A stretch of DNA of 64,000 nucleotides from Sphingomonas sp. PP-F2F-A104-K0414 (GCF_004340945.1 NZ_SLYD01000005.1:248001-312000); one strand, 5' to 3'. Positions 53,677 to 63,354 are shown, counted from the stretch's first letter. Numbers and translations are program-made. The notes: generated by a model from the letters alone, not told the origin.

Positions 53677-54859
53677 GGTTCATCGCGGCGGCTCGGCGCG
53701 CCGGGAAATAGCCAAAGACGACGCCGATCACCGCGGAGATCGCGAACGCGAAGATGTTGATCTCGGGCACGAACAGCCACTGAACCTTGATCAGCGGCGC
53801 GATGATCGCGATCGCGGCCTGCGCGACGATCAGCCCGATGACGCCGCCGAGGCACGAGAGTGCGATCGCCTCGACGAGGAACTGCAACAGCACTTCGCGC
53901 GCGACCGCGCCGATGGCCAAACGGATACCGATCTCGCGCGTGCGCTCGGTCACCGACACCAGCATGATGTTCATGATGCCGATCCCGCCGACCACCAGGC
54001 TGATCCCGGCGACCGCGGCGACGATGCCGGTAAGCAGGGTCGTGGTGCCGGTCAGCGTGTCCGAAATCTGCTTGGTATCGAAGATGTTGAAGTCGTCGGG
54101 CTTGTCGCCGGTGATGGTACGGCGTTCGCGGAGCAGGTCGGTGATCCCGGCCTGCACCGTGCTGGTCGAGAAACGCTCATCGACGCCGACCAGCATCAGG
54201 CGGATATCGCGGTTGCCGGTGAAGCGCCGCTGGACCGCCTTGATCGGCATGACCACGGTGTCGTCCTGATCGCCGCCGAACCCGGCCTGGCCGCGGGTAG
54301 TCAGCACGCCGATCACGTCGCAGCTGATCGGTCCGATACGGAAACGGTGGCCGACCGGATCGCCGCCGGGGAACAGGTTTTTCGAGACGGTATTGCCGAT
54401 GATGCAGACCGCGGCACCGGCGCTTTCCTCGACCGGTGTCCAGCGGCGGCCCGAGGCGAGCGGCCATGGCTGGACCTGGAAGATGGCGTCGGTGGTGCCG
54501 TTGATCGTGGTCGACCAGTTGGCGCCTTCGTAGATCGCGGTGGCAGTGGCGCTGGCTTGCGGCGCGACCGCGGTGACGCCGGCGATCTGGTTGGCGATCG
54601 CGGCGACGTCCTCGGGCTTGAAGTCGGGCGGGCGCGGGCCGCCGCCGCCACGACCGAAGCCCTGGCCGGGGCGGACCTGGAGGATGTTGGTGCCGAGCGC
54701 GGAGATCGACTGCTGCACGGCGGCGGTGGTCGCCTTGCCGAGCGTGACCATCGTTACCACCGCGCCGACGCCGATGACGATGCCGAGGATGGTGAGGAAC
54801 GATCGCAGGAGGTGGCGGCGGATCGAACGGAGCGCGAGGACGAGAGTTGTGCCGAACAT
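53651..54859 (-). CDS. MacB-type ABC transporter permease
   Basis: A 402-residue permease: N-terminal membrane helix in RSFLTILGIVIGVGAVVTMV, a periplasmic MacB_PCD domain with a Gly/Arg-rich loop (RPGQGFGRGGGGPRPP), then three C-terminal membrane helices (FtsX domain) ending RRAAAMNPIDALRHE. With the ATPase, MacA and outer-membrane factor it forms a tripartite efflux pump for macrolide-like compounds, peptides or lipids. The ATPase is a separate protein rather than fused. Confidence 0.9.
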   Translation of the reverse strand: MFGTTLVLALRSIRRHLLRSFLTILGIVIGVGAVVTMVTLGKATTAAVQQSISALGTNILQVRPGQGFGRGGGGPRPPDFKPEDVAAIANQIAGVTAVAPQASATATAIYEGANWSTTINGTTDAIFQVQPWPLASGRRWTPVEESAGAAVCIIGNTVSKNLFPGGDPVGHRFRIGPISCDVIGVLTTRGQAGFGGDQDDTVVMPIKAVQRRFTGNRDIRLMLVGVDERFSTSTVQAGITDLLRERRTITGDKPDDFNIFDTKQISDTLTGTTTLLTGIVAAVAGISLVVGGIGIMNIMLVSVTERTREIGIRLAIGAVAREVLLQFLVEAIALSCLGGVIGLIVAQAAIAIIAPLIKVQWLFVPEINIFAFAISAVIGVVFGYFPARRAAAMNPIDALRHE

Positions 54860-54868
54860 TAGCTTTCT

Positions 54869-55019
54869 TCCCCCCCGCCCGCTTGCGGGAGGGGGTTGCG
54901 GGGTGGGCTCGCGTTAACGGCAAGCGCAGCGGTCGAAGTGCGCGCGACTGTCGCTGGCGTTGCGTTCGAGGTGAGCGCGTGCCCACCCCCGGCCCCTCCC
55001 GCTTGCGGGAGGGGGGAAG
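54869..55019. repeat. Palindromic repeat, family E
   Basis: cccgcccgcttgcgggaggg at the left and cccctcccgcttgcgggagg at the right, with inner arms gggtgggctcgcg and cgcgtgcccaccc. It fills the 172-bp gap between the ATPase and permease genes. Confidence 0.82.
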
Positions 55020-55031
55020 ATAAGGCGCCGC

Positions 55032-55769
55032 TCACGATTCCACGCTTTCGCCCTGGCGGTGCTGGCTTTCGATGCGTTCTACCAGGCCGTCTTTAAAGTG
55101 GACCACCGTCCGCGCGAAGGCGGCCATGTCGGGTTCGTGCGTGACCATCAGGACCGTGATGTTCTTCTCCGCGTTCAGCCGCGTGAGCAACTGCATGATC
55201 TCGACCGAGCGTTCGCTGTCGAGATTGCCGGTCGGTTCGTCGGCGAGCAGTACGTCGGGGCTCGTCACCAGCGCGCGGGCGATCGCGACGCGCTGTTGCT
55301 GGCCACCGGAGAGTTCGGCGGGGGTGTGGTCCCACCAGTCCGCAAGGCCGACGGTGTCGAGACTCGCCATCGCCGCATCTCGGCGCGCGCGCTTTTCGTC
55401 GCCGCGGTAGAGCAAGGGTAGCTCGACATTCTCCAGCGCGGACGTGCGGCTGAGCAGGTTGAAGCCCTGGAACACGAAGCCGAGATATTTCCGCCGGAGC
55501 AGCGCGCGCTGGTCGCGGTCGAGCGTCTCGACGTGGTGGCCGCGGAACAGGAAGGTGCCGTCGCTCGGCACGTCGAGGCAGCCGAGGATGTTCATCGTCG
55601 TCGACTTGCCCGACCCCGACGGCCCCATCACCGCCACGAAATCGCCCGCCGCGATGTCGAGGTCGACGCCCTTGAGCGCCTGGAACATCGTCGCGCCCTG
55701 CCCGTACGTCTTGGTGACGCCGCGCAGGGAGATGAGCGGTTCGGCGGTGAGCGGCGCGTTACTGGCCAC
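55032..55769 (-). CDS. MacB-type ABC transporter ATPase
   Basis: A 245-residue ATPase from the GTG at 55769: Walker A GPSGSGKST at 49-57, Q-loop LGFVFQGFNLL, signature LSGGQQQRVAIARAL, Walker B DVLLADEPTGNLD. The MacB/LolD class is indicated by the SGKSTTMNILGCLDVPSDG stretch. The frame is open to ATG 55826 inside macA; the GTG was preferred for a normal length and a G-rich site before it, and the choice is uncertain. Confidence 0.9.
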   Translation of the reverse strand: MASNAPLTAEPLISLRGVTKTYGQGATMFQALKGVDLDIAAGDFVAVMGPSGSGKSTTMNILGCLDVPSDGTFLFRGHHVETLDRDQRALLRRKYLGFVFQGFNLLSRTSALENVELPLLYRGDEKRARRDAAMASLDTVGLADWWDHTPAELSGGQQQRVAIARALVTSPDVLLADEPTGNLDSERSVEIMQLLTRLNAEKNITVLMVTHEPDMAAFARTVVHFKDGLVERIESQHRQGESVES

Positions 55770-57141
55770 CGCCCCCACCCTTGCTGGCGCTCCCTGCGCG
55801 ACGTGCGCCGCCACTGCGCTTGGCATCGTCGCCGCCGCTCGCCAACTGGCCGGTGATGACCTGCGCGCCGGGCTGGAGATTGCCCGACAGGACTTCGGTC
55901 ATCGTGCCGTTGGTGTCGCCGGTGGTGATCTGCACGGGCTGCGGCGTGCCGTCCGCGCCCTTGACGTAGATCGTCTGCTGCGCGCCGCGAGCGACCGTCG
56001 CGGTGCGCTCCGCACCGCCGCCGCGGCGCGGACGGAAGGTCAGCGAGCCGGCGATGCCGCCGCCTGCATCGCCGGACGCCGCGGTCGGCTTGAAGCGCAA
56101 CGCGGCGTTGGGGACGAGCAGGACGTTGCGCTTGTCCGACGTCACGATGTCCGCGGTCGCGGTCATGCCGGGACGCAGCGTCAGCGACTGGTTACCCACC
56201 GTCAGGTCAGCCGCGTACGAGACGACCTGCCCGGTGGTCGAGGTCGCGGTGGTTGAGGTCGACGAGGTGGCCGAGCTGACCGTCAGGTTCGAGCCGAGAT
56301 CGACCCGGCTGATCGTCGCGGGGAAGGTCTGGCCGGGGAACGCGTCGACGGTGAAGCTGGCCTTCTGGCCGATCTTGACCTCGCCGACGTCGGCCTCGTC
56401 GATCGCGACCTCGAGCTTCATCTTGGTGAGGTCTTCGGCGATCACGAACAGCGTCGGGGTGTTGAACGACGACGCGACGGTCTGGCCGGGATCTATCTGG
56501 CGCGCGAGCACTACCCCCGTCACCGGCGAGCGGATGATCGCGCGCGCGCGCTGCGTCTGGTTCTGCGCGAGGAGCGCGCGGCTGGCGACGACGTTGGCTT
56601 CGGCGACCTTCTGCGCCGCGACGGCGCGCGCGTAGTCGGCGCGGCCGGTCTGGAGTTCGGTCTTCGACGGCACGCGGCCACCCGAGAGGCGCGAGACTTC
56701 TTCGAGGCGGTTCAGCTGTGCGCGCGATTCGGCGACGGTGGCCTGTGCCTGCGCGACCTGCGCCTGGTTCGCCGCGAGCTGCGCGCTGGTCTGGCGGATC
56801 TGGTCGTCGAGCTGTTCGGGATCGATCAGCGCGAGCGGCTGGCCCGCCGTGACACGGTCGTTGACGTCGACGACGACCTTGGTGACGAGGCCCGACAGCT
56901 GCGAGCCGACCGTGACCTGCGTGGTCGGGGCGAGCTTGCCGGTTGCCGAGACGCTGACAGTCAGGTTGCCGCGCTGGGCGGCCTGCGTCGAATATTGCGT
57001 CTGCTCCTTCGCGCCGAAGCACTTCGCGAGCAGCAGGCACAGCAGGACCACGCCGACCGCGATCACGACCCACTTTACGTAGCGTTTCCAGGGGGCCTGC
57101 GGCTTCACGCCGAGGAAGTCGTCGATCGATGCGTCGGCCAT
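55759..57141 (-). CDS. MacA-type periplasmic adaptor (HlyD family)
   Basis: A 460-residue membrane fusion protein: one N-terminal membrane anchor (WVVIAVGVVLLCLLLAKCFG, about residues 23-42), a biotinyl-lipoyl half (SGLVTKVVVDVNDRVTAGQPLALID), a long alpha-hairpin (TSAQLAANQAQVAQAQATVAESRAQL), beta-barrel and membrane-proximal domains, and a Gly-rich tail. It links the permease to the outer-membrane factor. Its ATG overlaps the upstream gene's stop by one base. Confidence 0.92.
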   Translation of the reverse strand: MADASIDDFLGVKPQAPWKRYVKWVVIAVGVVLLCLLLAKCFGAKEQTQYSTQAAQRGNLTVSVSATGKLAPTTQVTVGSQLSGLVTKVVVDVNDRVTAGQPLALIDPEQLDDQIRQTSAQLAANQAQVAQAQATVAESRAQLNRLEEVSRLSGGRVPSKTELQTGRADYARAVAAQKVAEANVVASRALLAQNQTQRARAIIRSPVTGVVLARQIDPGQTVASSFNTPTLFVIAEDLTKMKLEVAIDEADVGEVKIGQKASFTVDAFPGQTFPATISRVDLGSNLTVSSATSSTSTTATSTTGQVVSYAADLTVGNQSLTLRPGMTATADIVTSDKRNVLLVPNAALRFKPTAASGDAGGGIAGSLTFRPRRGGGAERTATVARGAQQTIYVKGADGTPQPVQITTGDTNGTMTEVLSGNLQPGAQVITGQLASGGDDAKRSGGARRAGSASKGGGGGQ

Positions 57142-58613
57142 CAGCGTGCCTCTGGATTGGATATGGGCGCTTCAGGGATCACGGTGGAGTCCCAGCCGCC
57201 GCCGAGCGCGGCATAGAGTGCGATCAACGCGGTCGCGGCGTCGGCGCGCGCCTGCGTGGCGCCGTTGCGCGCGGACAGGAGCGCGGTTTCCTGCTGGTTG
57301 AGCGTCGTGAAATCGGTGAGGCCGGTGCGGTACTGGCTACGGCTGAGGATCGCAGAATTGTTCGACGCGTCGAGCGCGATCGCGAACTGCCGCTCGCGTT
57401 CCTGCGCGGTCTGCAGCGCGACGACGGCGTTCTCGACATCCTCCAGCGCGGTGAGGAAGGTCGATTTGTAGAGCGCGAGTGCACCGTCGGCGGCGGCTTC
57501 GCTGGTGCGGACCTGGCTGCGCAGGCGGCCGCCGTTGAAGATCGCCTGGGTCAGCCCGGCGAACAGGCTGCCGGTGATCGCGTCGCCGATGTTGCCGATC
57601 GAGGTCGCGTTGGTGTTCAGATTGCCGGTGATCGCGAGCGCGGGATAGAGCTGCGCCTTGGCGACGCCGATCCGCGCAGTGGCGGCGGCGAGCGCGCGTT
57701 CGGCGGAGCGGATGTCGGGACGCTGGCGCAGCGTGTCGGCGGGGATGCCGACGCCGACCGCGGCGGGGCCGGTCGGGATTGCCTTCGCGGGCGCCATCAT
57801 CGTCCGGAGCGCGCCGGGGGCCTGGCCGGTCAGCACGCCGATCCGCGCGACCGCCGCGGCGTATTGCTGGTCGAGGCTCGGGATCGTCGCGGCGGTCTGC
57901 GCACGCTGGGCTCGCGCCTGTTCGGCGTCGACGCTGGAGACGAGACCGGCCTGGACGCGGAAGCCGGCGATTTCGAGATTGTCGTCCTGGATCGCGAGCG
58001 AGGCGCGGGCGTTGGCGAGTTGCTGTTGGTACGAGCGCGCCAGGACGTAGTTGCGCGCTACCTCGCTTTCGACGGAAATGAGGACGGTGGCGTAGTCGTA
58101 GCCGGACGCGGCGTAGTCGGCACGGCTGGCCTCGACGGTGCGGCGGATCTCACCGAAGACGCCGACCTGGTAGCTGGCGCTGGCGCCGAGCGTGAAGCTG
58201 TTCGCGCCGCCGCCACCGGTGTCGACGACGGTGCCGTCGGGAAGCGTGAACGAGCGTCCACCCCCGCGTACGTTCTCGTTGCGCTGATAGCCGGCTGAGC
58301 CGTTGACTGTCGGAAGCAGCGACGCGCGATTCTGGAGCAGGCTTTCGCGGGCCTGGCGGAGACGGGCGACGGACTGCGCGATGTCGAGGTTGGCGGCGGC
58401 GGCCTGCTCGACGAGCTGGCCAAGGACGGGGTCGTCGAACTTCTGCCACCAGCGGGTGAGGTCTTCGGGCTTGGTCTCGGGCGTGACCGAATAGGCGTCG
58501 GGTACGCCCAGCTCTGCCGCCGCCTTGGGGTGGTAGTCCGGGCCGACGGTGCAGCCGGCTAGCAGGACGGCCGCGGATACGGGTGCGATGAGGAGGGCGC
58601 GGACGCGGGACAT
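57141..58613 (-). CDS. RND/MacAB outer-membrane efflux lipoprotein (NodT/OprM family)
   Basis: A 490-residue TolC-like factor with lipoprotein signal MSRVRALLIAPVSAAVLLAGC and CTVGPDYHPKAA after it. Two structural OEP repeats are visible, each with coiled-coil segments (ANLDIAQSVARLRQARESLLQ; AALALYKSTFLTALEDVENAV-like in the second) and the GLVSSVDAEQARAQRAQ / GLTDFTTLNQQETALLS pair. First gene of the efflux operon. The ATG at 58613 fits the signal; 31 upstream codons are discarded. Confidence 0.93.
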   Translation of the reverse strand: MSRVRALLIAPVSAAVLLAGCTVGPDYHPKAAAELGVPDAYSVTPETKPEDLTRWWQKFDDPVLGQLVEQAAAANLDIAQSVARLRQARESLLQNRASLLPTVNGSAGYQRNENVRGGGRSFTLPDGTVVDTGGGGANSFTLGASASYQVGVFGEIRRTVEASRADYAASGYDYATVLISVESEVARNYVLARSYQQQLANARASLAIQDDNLEIAGFRVQAGLVSSVDAEQARAQRAQTAATIPSLDQQYAAAVARIGVLTGQAPGALRTMMAPAKAIPTGPAAVGVGIPADTLRQRPDIRSAERALAAATARIGVAKAQLYPALAITGNLNTNATSIGNIGDAITGSLFAGLTQAIFNGGRLRSQVRTSEAAADGALALYKSTFLTALEDVENAVVALQTAQERERQFAIALDASNNSAILSRSQYRTGLTDFTTLNQQETALLSARNGATQARADAATALIALYAALGGGWDSTVIPEAPISNPEAR

Positions 58614-58790
58614 GGGCGGCAGGCATGACCAAGCGGCTGGGGCTAGTCCAGCGGTTTTGTGTCGCGAGGTGTCGCAGGTGGGGTGGATTGGAGGGGGTGG
58701 GTTCAACTAGCGCCGGCACCGCGGACTTGCTTGGTGGCTATCCCGCTGGGGCGTGTATGCGCCGTTTAACTCGAGCCACCCCCCGCTGCT

Positions 58791-58847
58791 TTGTTCTCCC
58801 GCGAAGGCGGGAGCCCAGTCTGGGTCCCCGCCTTCGCGGGGAAACAA
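58791..58847. repeat. Palindromic repeat, family B
   Basis: ttgttctcccgcgaaggcgg, core cccagtctggg, arm ccccgccttcgcggggaaac. It is followed 56 bp later by a family C copy. Confidence 0.9.
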
Positions 58848-58902
58848 TGTTTGCAGGCCTGAAGGGAGTGAGATGTGCACTCTTTGCACCTCCCCGCTCT
58901 AG

Positions 58903-59010
58903 CACCTCCCTGGCGGAGGCTGGGGCCCAGTTGGGCGGACCGGGCTAATGAATGACTGTTGGGCTATTACAACTGCCTTTCCTATTGGGCCCCGGCCTTC
59001 GCCGGGGTGG
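58903..59010. repeat. Palindromic repeat, family C (degenerate left arm)
   Basis: Left arm cacctccctggcggaggctg-gggcccagttggg, right arm cctattgggc-cccggccttcgccggggtgg. The left arm has several changes, so this copy seems to be decaying. Confidence 0.82.
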
Positions 59011-59080
59011 TGGTAGGTGCGGCAATGTGAGTGGTGAAAATGTGCATGCTTCCTTGCCTTCTCGCCCTGCCCCTCCCTTC

Positions 59081-59163
59081 TTGTTCCCCCGCGGAGGCGG
59101 AGGGTCAGGATGACATACGATGCGCTGCTGGGCCCTGGGCTCGCGCGTTCGCGGGAGAACAAG
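59081..59163. repeat. Palindromic repeat, family B (degenerate)
   Basis: ttgttcccccgcggaggcgg and cgcgcgttcgcgggagaaca keep only the outer arms. It lies upstream of otsB. Confidence 0.65.
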
Positions 59164-59279
59164 ACGGCGCAGTTCCCCAGCCGCAGCCATCCACCCCTCC
59201 CCCACCCCCGAAAATCGAACCGCACCCGTTCCAATTTTGCAGTGCAGCGGAACGGAGCGATGGCGCTAGGGGTTCAGGG

Positions 59280-60044
59280 ATGATGCTAGCCGAACGCCAG
59301 CCCGCGACTGATGTCCTCGCGCCGCCCCTTGCCGTGCCCGATGCCGTGAGCCTGTTCTTCGATTTCGACGGGACGCTCGTCGACCTAGCCGCCACGCCGG
59401 ATGCGGTTGTGGTGAGCCAGATGCTGCTCGATACGCTCGATACGCTCGCCGAGCGTTTCCCCGGTCGCGTCGCGATCATCAGCGGGCGCTCGATCGCGCA
59501 GCTCGACGCGATGCTCGGGCGCCACGCGCATTTGTTCGCGGTCGCCGGCAGTCACGGGGCCGAGACGCGCACGCCCGAGGACGGTCATGTCGCGGCCGAG
59601 CGCCCCGCCTCGCTCGAAGCCGCCGCCGCCTCGTTTCGCAATTTCGCCGACGCCAACGGCCTGGTCTACGAAGCCAAGAGCCTCGGCGCCGGGCTGCACT
59701 ACCGGATGGCGCCGGACTTCGAACCCGCCGCCGTCCGCCTCGCCGAAGACCTCGCCGCCACCCACGGCCTCACGCTCCAGCGCGGCAAGATGATGGTCGA
59801 GCTACGCACCCCCGGCGACAAGGGCGCCGCCCTCCGCGACCTGATCGCGGCGCCCGCGATGACGGGCAGCGTGCCGTATTTCTTCGGCGACGACGTCACC
59901 GACGAGGACGGGTTCGAGGCGGCGCGCGACCTTGGCGGGGCGGGCGTGCTGATCGGCGAGCAACGGCCTACCGCCGCCACCTACCGCCTGAACGACGTTG
60001 CCGCACTTCGCGACTGGATTGCTGCCATATTGGAAATACGATGA
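59280..60044 (+). CDS. otsB: Trehalose-6-phosphate phosphatase
   Basis: A 254-residue HAD phosphatase: motif I FFDFDGTLVDL with D28 and D30, motif II IISGRS, AVAGSHGAETR, and motif IV FFGDDVTDEDGFEAA near residue 200. It converts trehalose-6-phosphate to trehalose. The ATG pair at 59280/59283 follows AGGGG; the frame upstream is repeat sequence. It overlaps the GH15 gene by 4 nt. Confidence 0.93.
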   Translation: MMLAERQPATDVLAPPLAVPDAVSLFFDFDGTLVDLAATPDAVVVSQMLLDTLDTLAERFPGRVAIISGRSIAQLDAMLGRHAHLFAVAGSHGAETRTPEDGHVAAERPASLEAAAASFRNFADANGLVYEAKSLGAGLHYRMAPDFEPAAVRLAEDLAATHGLTLQRGKMMVELRTPGDKGAALRDLIAAPAMTGSVPYFFGDDVTDEDGFEAARDLGGAGVLIGEQRPTAATYRLNDVAALRDWIAAILEIR

Positions 60045-61837
60045 CCGCACCTACCCAAAAAGCCGACATGAACCTGTGGCCGATCGGCAATTGCCAGGTC
60101 TCCGCGCTGATCGACAAGACCGGCACGTTCGTCTGGGGCTGCGTGCCCCGCGTCGATGGCGACCCGGCGTTCTGCGCGCTGCTCGGCGGCGATGCGCCCG
60201 AGACCGGGTTTTGGGCGATCGAGATCGAGAACGCCGCCAAGACCACGCAGGCCTATATCCGCAACACGCCGATCCTGGTGACGCGGCACGAGGACGAGGC
60301 GGGCAACGCGGTCGAGGTGATCGATTTCTGTCCGCGCTTCGTGCGCGAGGGGCGGACCTATCGCCCGACCAGCTTCGTCCGGATCGTCAAGCCGGTCGCG
60401 GGCTCGCCGCGGATCCGCATCCGCATGCGCGTCGCGACCAACTGGGGGCATGCGACCGAGCATACGCAGGGCTCGAACCACATCCGTTTCCTGATGGACG
60501 ACCAGACCCTGCGGCTGACCACCGATGCGCCGGTCGGGCATATCGTCGGCGAGAACTGGTTCCGGCTCGAACGCCAGATGCACCTGTTCCTCGGCCCCGA
60601 CGAAAGCTTCGCGGGCGTGCTGCACGAGGCGGCCGAAGCGATGCTGTCGCGGACCAAGGACGAGTGGCGGCACTGGGTGCGCGGGCTGGCGACGCCGGTC
60701 GAGTGGCAGGACGTCGTCATTCGCGCCGCGATCACGCTGAAGCTGTGCCAGCACGAGGAGACCGGCGCGATCGTCGCCGCGCTCACCACCTCGATCCCCG
60801 AGCATGAGGGGTCGGAGCGCAACTGGGACTATCGCTACTGCTGGATTCGCGACGCCTATTATACCGTGCAGGCGCTCAACCGGCTGGGTGCGCTCGACGT
60901 GCTCGAAGGGTATCTCGAATATCTGCGCAACATCGTCGATGCGTCGAAGGGCGGCCATGTCCAACCGCTTTACGGAGTCGGCGGCGAAGCGACGCTGATC
61001 GAGCGGATCGAAAGCGACCTGCCGGGCTATCGCGGGATGGGCCCGGTGCGCGTCGGCAACCAGGCGTACGAGCAGATCCAGCACGACGCGTACGGACAGA
61101 TCATCCTGTCCGACGTCCAGGCGTTCTTCGACAAGCGATTGTTCCGGATGTCGAGCGAGGAAGATTTCAAGAGCCTCGAACTGGTCGGCGACCGTGCATG
61201 GGAGACGTACGACAAGCCCGACGCAGGGTTGTGGGAGCTGCGCACCAAGGCGCACGTCCACACTTATTCGGCGGCGATGTGCTGGGCGGCGTGCGATCGG
61301 CTGGCCAATGCGGCGGAGGTGCTCGGGCTCGAGGATCGCCGGACGTTCTGGGAAGAGCGCGCGAACACGATCCGCACCACGATCGAGCAATCGGCGTGGC
61401 GCGAGGATACGCAGCGTATCTCGGCGACGTTCGGTGGCGACGACCTCGATGCAAGCCTAATCCAGCTGCTCGACCTGCGCTTCTTCGCGCCCGACGATCC
61501 GCGGTTCCAGTCGACGCTGAAGGCGGTCGAGGAGGGTCTGCGGCGCGGCAGCCACATGCTGCGTTATGCGACCGAGGACGATTTCGGCTTGCCGCATACC
61601 GCGTTCAACGTCTGCACCTTCTGGTTGATCGAAGCCCTGCACGCGACCGGTCGGACCGCGGATGCGCGCGCGCTGTTCTGCGAGATGGTCGCGCGACGGA
61701 CGCCGGCCGGGCTGCTGTCGGAGGACATCGATCCGAACACCGGCGAATTGTGGGGCAATTATCCGCAAACCTATTCGCTGGTGGGGCTGATCAACTGCGC
61801 GGTCCTGCTCAGCAAGCCGTGGAGTGCCGTCCGATGA
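60041..61837 (+). CDS. Glycoside hydrolase family 15 protein (trehalase/glucoamylase-like)
   Basis: A 598-residue GH15 enzyme: N-terminal beta domain (residues 1-230) and an (alpha/alpha)6 barrel with NWDYRYCWIRDAYYTVQAL near 262, the likely acid Glu in GLWELRTKAHVHTYS near 398 and the likely base Glu in GLLSEDIDPNTGELWGNYPQTYS near 560. Related GH15 proteins in actinobacteria are trehalases; placement between otsB and otsA favours trehalose or a related alpha-glucan as substrate. It overlaps both neighbours by 4 nt. Confidence 0.92.
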   Translation: MTAPTQKADMNLWPIGNCQVSALIDKTGTFVWGCVPRVDGDPAFCALLGGDAPETGFWAIEIENAAKTTQAYIRNTPILVTRHEDEAGNAVEVIDFCPRFVREGRTYRPTSFVRIVKPVAGSPRIRIRMRVATNWGHATEHTQGSNHIRFLMDDQTLRLTTDAPVGHIVGENWFRLERQMHLFLGPDESFAGVLHEAAEAMLSRTKDEWRHWVRGLATPVEWQDVVIRAAITLKLCQHEETGAIVAALTTSIPEHEGSERNWDYRYCWIRDAYYTVQALNRLGALDVLEGYLEYLRNIVDASKGGHVQPLYGVGGEATLIERIESDLPGYRGMGPVRVGNQAYEQIQHDAYGQIILSDVQAFFDKRLFRMSSEEDFKSLELVGDRAWETYDKPDAGLWELRTKAHVHTYSAAMCWAACDRLANAAEVLGLEDRRTFWEERANTIRTTIEQSAWREDTQRISATFGGDDLDASLIQLLDLRFFAPDDPRFQSTLKAVEEGLRRGSHMLRYATEDDFGLPHTAFNVCTFWLIEALHATGRTADARALFCEMVARRTPAGLLSEDIDPNTGELWGNYPQTYSLVGLINCAVLLSKPWSAVR

Positions 61838-63222
61838 GCCGCCTCGTCGTCATCTCGAACCGCGTCCAGTCGGTCGACGCGCCCTCGGGCAACCAGGGCG
61901 GCCTTGCGGTCGCGTTGCTTGCTGCACTCCGTGAAAAGGGCGGCGTGTGGTTCGGCTGGTCGGGATCGACCACCGAGACCTTCACGGGACATATCAATTT
62001 CCAGCAGGGCAAGGGCGTCACCACCGCGACGATCGACCTCGAAGAGCAAGATTTCGACGAATATTATAACGGCTATGCGAACCGCACGCTGTGGCCGCTG
62101 TTCCATTACCGGATCGACCTGACCGAGTTCGAACGCGATTTCTCGAGCGGCTATGCGCGCGTGAACAAGCGGTTCGCGGAGACGGTGCTGCCCTTGATCG
62201 AGCCCGAGGATCTGGTGTGGGTCCACGATTACCACCACGTCCCGCTCGGCCAGGAACTGCGCAAGCTCGGCGTCGAGAACAAGATCGGGTTCTTCCTCCA
62301 CATCCCGTGGCCGCCGATGGCGATGCTGCTGTCGCTGCCGAGCCACCGCGCGCTGGTCGAATCGATGTTCGCGTACGACGTGATCGGGTTCCAGACGCAG
62401 GACTGGCTCGACAGCTTCCTGCATTACGTGACGAGCCAGCTCGACGGCGTGGTCGGCGAGGATGGCTGGGTGACGGTCGGCGACCGTACGATCAAGGCGA
62501 TCACGACGCCGATCGGGATCGAGACCGCGGACTTCGAAAAGTCTGCGAACAGCGACGCGGCGCGGCATGCCAAGGAGCGGATGTACATGTCCGCCACGGG
62601 GCGCAGCTTGATCGTCGGGGTGGACCGGCTCGATTATTCGAAGGGGCTCGCCGAGCGGTTTGCTGGGTACGAGCGCTTCCTCGGATCGCATCCGGACCGG
62701 CGTGGACTAGTCTACATGCTACAGATCGCACCGCCATCGCGCGAGAAGGTCGATACGTACCAGGAGATCCGCGCGAACCTCGATTCGATGTCGGGGCGGA
62801 TCAACGGCGAATATTCGGACATCGACTGGACGCCGATCCGCTACGTCAACCAGGGCTTTCCGCGCGATGTACTGGCGGGGATTTATCGCGCCGCCCGGGT
62901 CGGGCTGGTGACGCCGTTGCGCGACGGGATGAACCTGGTCGCGAAGGAATATGTCGCGGCGCAGGACCCCGAGGATCCGGGCGTACTGGTGCTGTCGCAC
63001 TTCGCGGGCGCGGCGACGCAGTTGAAGGACGCGGTGCTGGTCAATCCGTACAGCCCCGAGGAGATGTCCGACGCGATCGACCGGGCGCTGAAGATGCCGC
63101 TGGCCGAGCGGAAAGCGCGGTGGGAGAAGCTGATCGACAACGTCCGGAAGGAGGACGTGATGTGGTGGTGCGAGCTGTTTATTACGGCCCTCGAGGCGGT
63201 GCCCGAGCACGTCGAGGCGTAA
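61834..63222 (+). CDS. otsA: Trehalose-6-phosphate synthase
   Basis: A 462-residue GT20 synthase: N-terminal SNQGGLAVALLAAL loop, VWVHDYHHVPLG, GVDRLDYSKGLAERF, and LRDGMNLVAKEYVA with the UDP-glucose contact residues. It joins UDP-glucose and glucose-6-phosphate. The ATG at 61834 overlaps the GH15 stop (ATGA); a much longer open frame upstream is a shadow. Last gene of the operon. Confidence 0.96.
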   Translation: MSRLVVISNRVQSVDAPSGNQGGLAVALLAALREKGGVWFGWSGSTTETFTGHINFQQGKGVTTATIDLEEQDFDEYYNGYANRTLWPLFHYRIDLTEFERDFSSGYARVNKRFAETVLPLIEPEDLVWVHDYHHVPLGQELRKLGVENKIGFFLHIPWPPMAMLLSLPSHRALVESMFAYDVIGFQTQDWLDSFLHYVTSQLDGVVGEDGWVTVGDRTIKAITTPIGIETADFEKSANSDAARHAKERMYMSATGRSLIVGVDRLDYSKGLAERFAGYERFLGSHPDRRGLVYMLQIAPPSREKVDTYQEIRANLDSMSGRINGEYSDIDWTPIRYVNQGFPRDVLAGIYRAARVGLVTPLRDGMNLVAKEYVAAQDPEDPGVLVLSHFAGAATQLKDAVLVNPYSPEEMSDAIDRALKMPLAERKARWEKLIDNVRKEDVMWWCELFITALEAVPEHVEA

Positions 63223-63226
63223 TTCA

Positions 63227-63351
63227 ATCCTCCCCCGCCAGGGGGAGGTGGCTGGCACTTGCCAGACGGAGGGGGGAGGACACGGAACGCACGTGGCGCG
63301 TGCCTCCCCTCCGTCGCCTTCGGCGCCACCTCCCCCTGGCGGGGGAGGATT
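63227..63351. repeat. Palindromic repeat, family F
   Basis: aatcctcccccgccaggggg-aggtgg and ccacct-ccccctggcgggggaggatt, inner arms cagacggagggg/cccctccgtcg. It separates the convergent otsA and mechanosensitive channel genes. Same family as 38789-38915. Confidence 0.92.
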
Positions 63352-63354
63352 CGC

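Larger units (their letters stand above)
58614..59279. other. 666-bp non-coding region between the efflux operon and otsB
   Basis: Divergent promoter region for the efflux operon and the trehalose operon. It holds three palindromic repeats (58791-58847, 58903-59010 and 59081-59163) and no conserved reading frame; the open frames crossing it read only repeat sequence. No tRNA or clear regulatory motif was seen. Confidence 0.6.

Noticed and set aside
58625-58948. Plus-strand open frame between the efflux operon and otsB
   Set aside because: It mainly reads family B and C palindromes and has no conserved sequence; unlike ccmH, gspE, sufD and sufS, no protein domain follows in frame.
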